Positions 63,731 to 64,000 of a DNA stretch of 64,000 nucleotides are shown here, piece after piece. Where the stretch lies: positions 1 through 64,000 of the forward strand of contig JAHHHT010000001.1 of the NCBI GenBank assembly GCA_019359235.1. Reading direction: 5' to 3'. Source of the DNA: Oscillatoria princeps RMCB-10. GTDB taxonomy: Bacteria > Cyanobacteriota > Cyanobacteriia > Cyanobacteriales > Oscillatoriaceae. Position 1 is the stretch's first letter. Each line of letters opens with the position of its first letter. The position numbers were made by a program, and so were the translations under genes. The notes beneath the pieces are model-generated. The model saw only the letters and a list, made by a program, of their open reading frames with translations, was not told the DNA's origin and did not search any database.

Positions 63731-63979
63731 GTATGCGCCGGTTCACCCGAAATATCTGTGATACAAATCACAGCTGTAATTAACCCGCCCCCCAACCCGG
63801 GGGTTCACCGGCTGTATGCGCCGGTTCACCCGAACTATCTGCGACACAACTCACAGCTGCAATAAACCCGCCCCTCCAACCCGGAATTTACCTGCTGTAT
63901 GCGCCGGCGCACCCGAACTATCTGTGACACAAGTCACAGCCGTCGAGAAAACGCGCCGGCTTTTCTGGCGTCTCCGAGC
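63731..63979. promoter_or_regulatory. Three 83-bp repeats, each with a CRP-type site
   Basis: Units begin with GTATGCGCCGG at 63731, 63814 and 63897, a constant period of 83 bp. Each holds a CRP-type inverted repeat: TGTGATACAAATCACA (63757-63772), TGCGACACAACTCACA (63840-63855), TGTGACACAAGTCACA (63923-63938); the first and third match TGTGA-N6-TCACA exactly. 83 bp is close to eight helical turns, so the sites lie on one face of the DNA. They may control the kinase gene or a gene beyond the right edge. Confidence 0.75.
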
Positions 63980-64000
63980 GCGGCGGTTGCGTTTAGATAG

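Overview
The window is chromosomal DNA of a cyanobacterium. Direct evidence: the 3' end of psbA (photosystem II D1), pcyA (phycocyanobilin synthesis), glgB, a CCB1-type cytochrome b6 haem-assembly protein, a DUF3155 protein, a COP23-domain protein, DevB/DevC exporter subunits, and at least seven copies of the cyanobacterial HIP1 palindrome GCGATCGC. Low coding density, many palindromic and heptamer repeats, CHAT/NACHT/two-partner-secretion genes and several toxin-antitoxin pairs suggest a large-genome filamentous form (Microcoleus/Oscillatoria-like). That placement is inference.

Layout. 1-10 kb: psbA end, an aldo/keto reductase, then small accessory modules: GNAT/DUF1778 toxin-antitoxin (TA), UPF0175/DUF3368 TA, a scar with truncated ParA-family and HEPN genes plus scrambled ilvA fragments, intact ilvA, DUF5615/DUF433 TA, and a DUF4336 protein. 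10-16 kb: lemA with an M48 membrane protease, then an OmpA-like lipoprotein, a second lipoprotein and small envelope proteins, split by an eight-copy tandem array of a palindromic repeat. 16-27 kb: a 2109-residue MHYT/GAF/multi-PAS hybrid histidine kinase and sbcC. 27-33 kb: an unknown helical protein, a frameshifted MazF/PemK toxin with its antitoxin, a MITE-like palindrome, and an NYN + HNH nuclease pair divergent from an HTH-NACHT NTPase (possible defence locus).

33-39 kb holds a duplicated module: two single-domain cyclic-nucleotide-binding-fold proteins, each followed by a secreted protein with the same C-terminal domain; only the second copy carries SLH repeats. Between the copies is an RNA-like transcription unit (promoter, 178-nt stem-closed structure, terminator) that could be 6S RNA. 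39-51 kb: Hik2-like kinase, DUF3155, CCB1, PadR-like regulator, glgB, pcyA, and devB-devC without devA. DevB has an unusual pair of mirror-image 18-residue repeat arms.

51-61 kb is one minus-strand cluster: a TpsA exoprotein, its TpsB outer-membrane transporter, and a TPR-CHAT protease-like protein starting 20 bp after tpsB. The CHAT gene carries in-frame insertions of the same palindromic repeats that fill the intergenic regions, and tpsB is preceded by a 21-bp minisatellite. The window ends with a COP23 protein, a Ser/Thr kinase with TPRs, and three exact 83-bp tandem repeats, each containing a CRP-type TGTGA-N6-TCACA site. The most notable leads are the CRP-site array, the TPS-CHAT operon, the NYN/HNH/NACHT locus, the duplicated cNMP/SLH module, the 6S-like RNA, and the repeat-driven remodelling of proteins.
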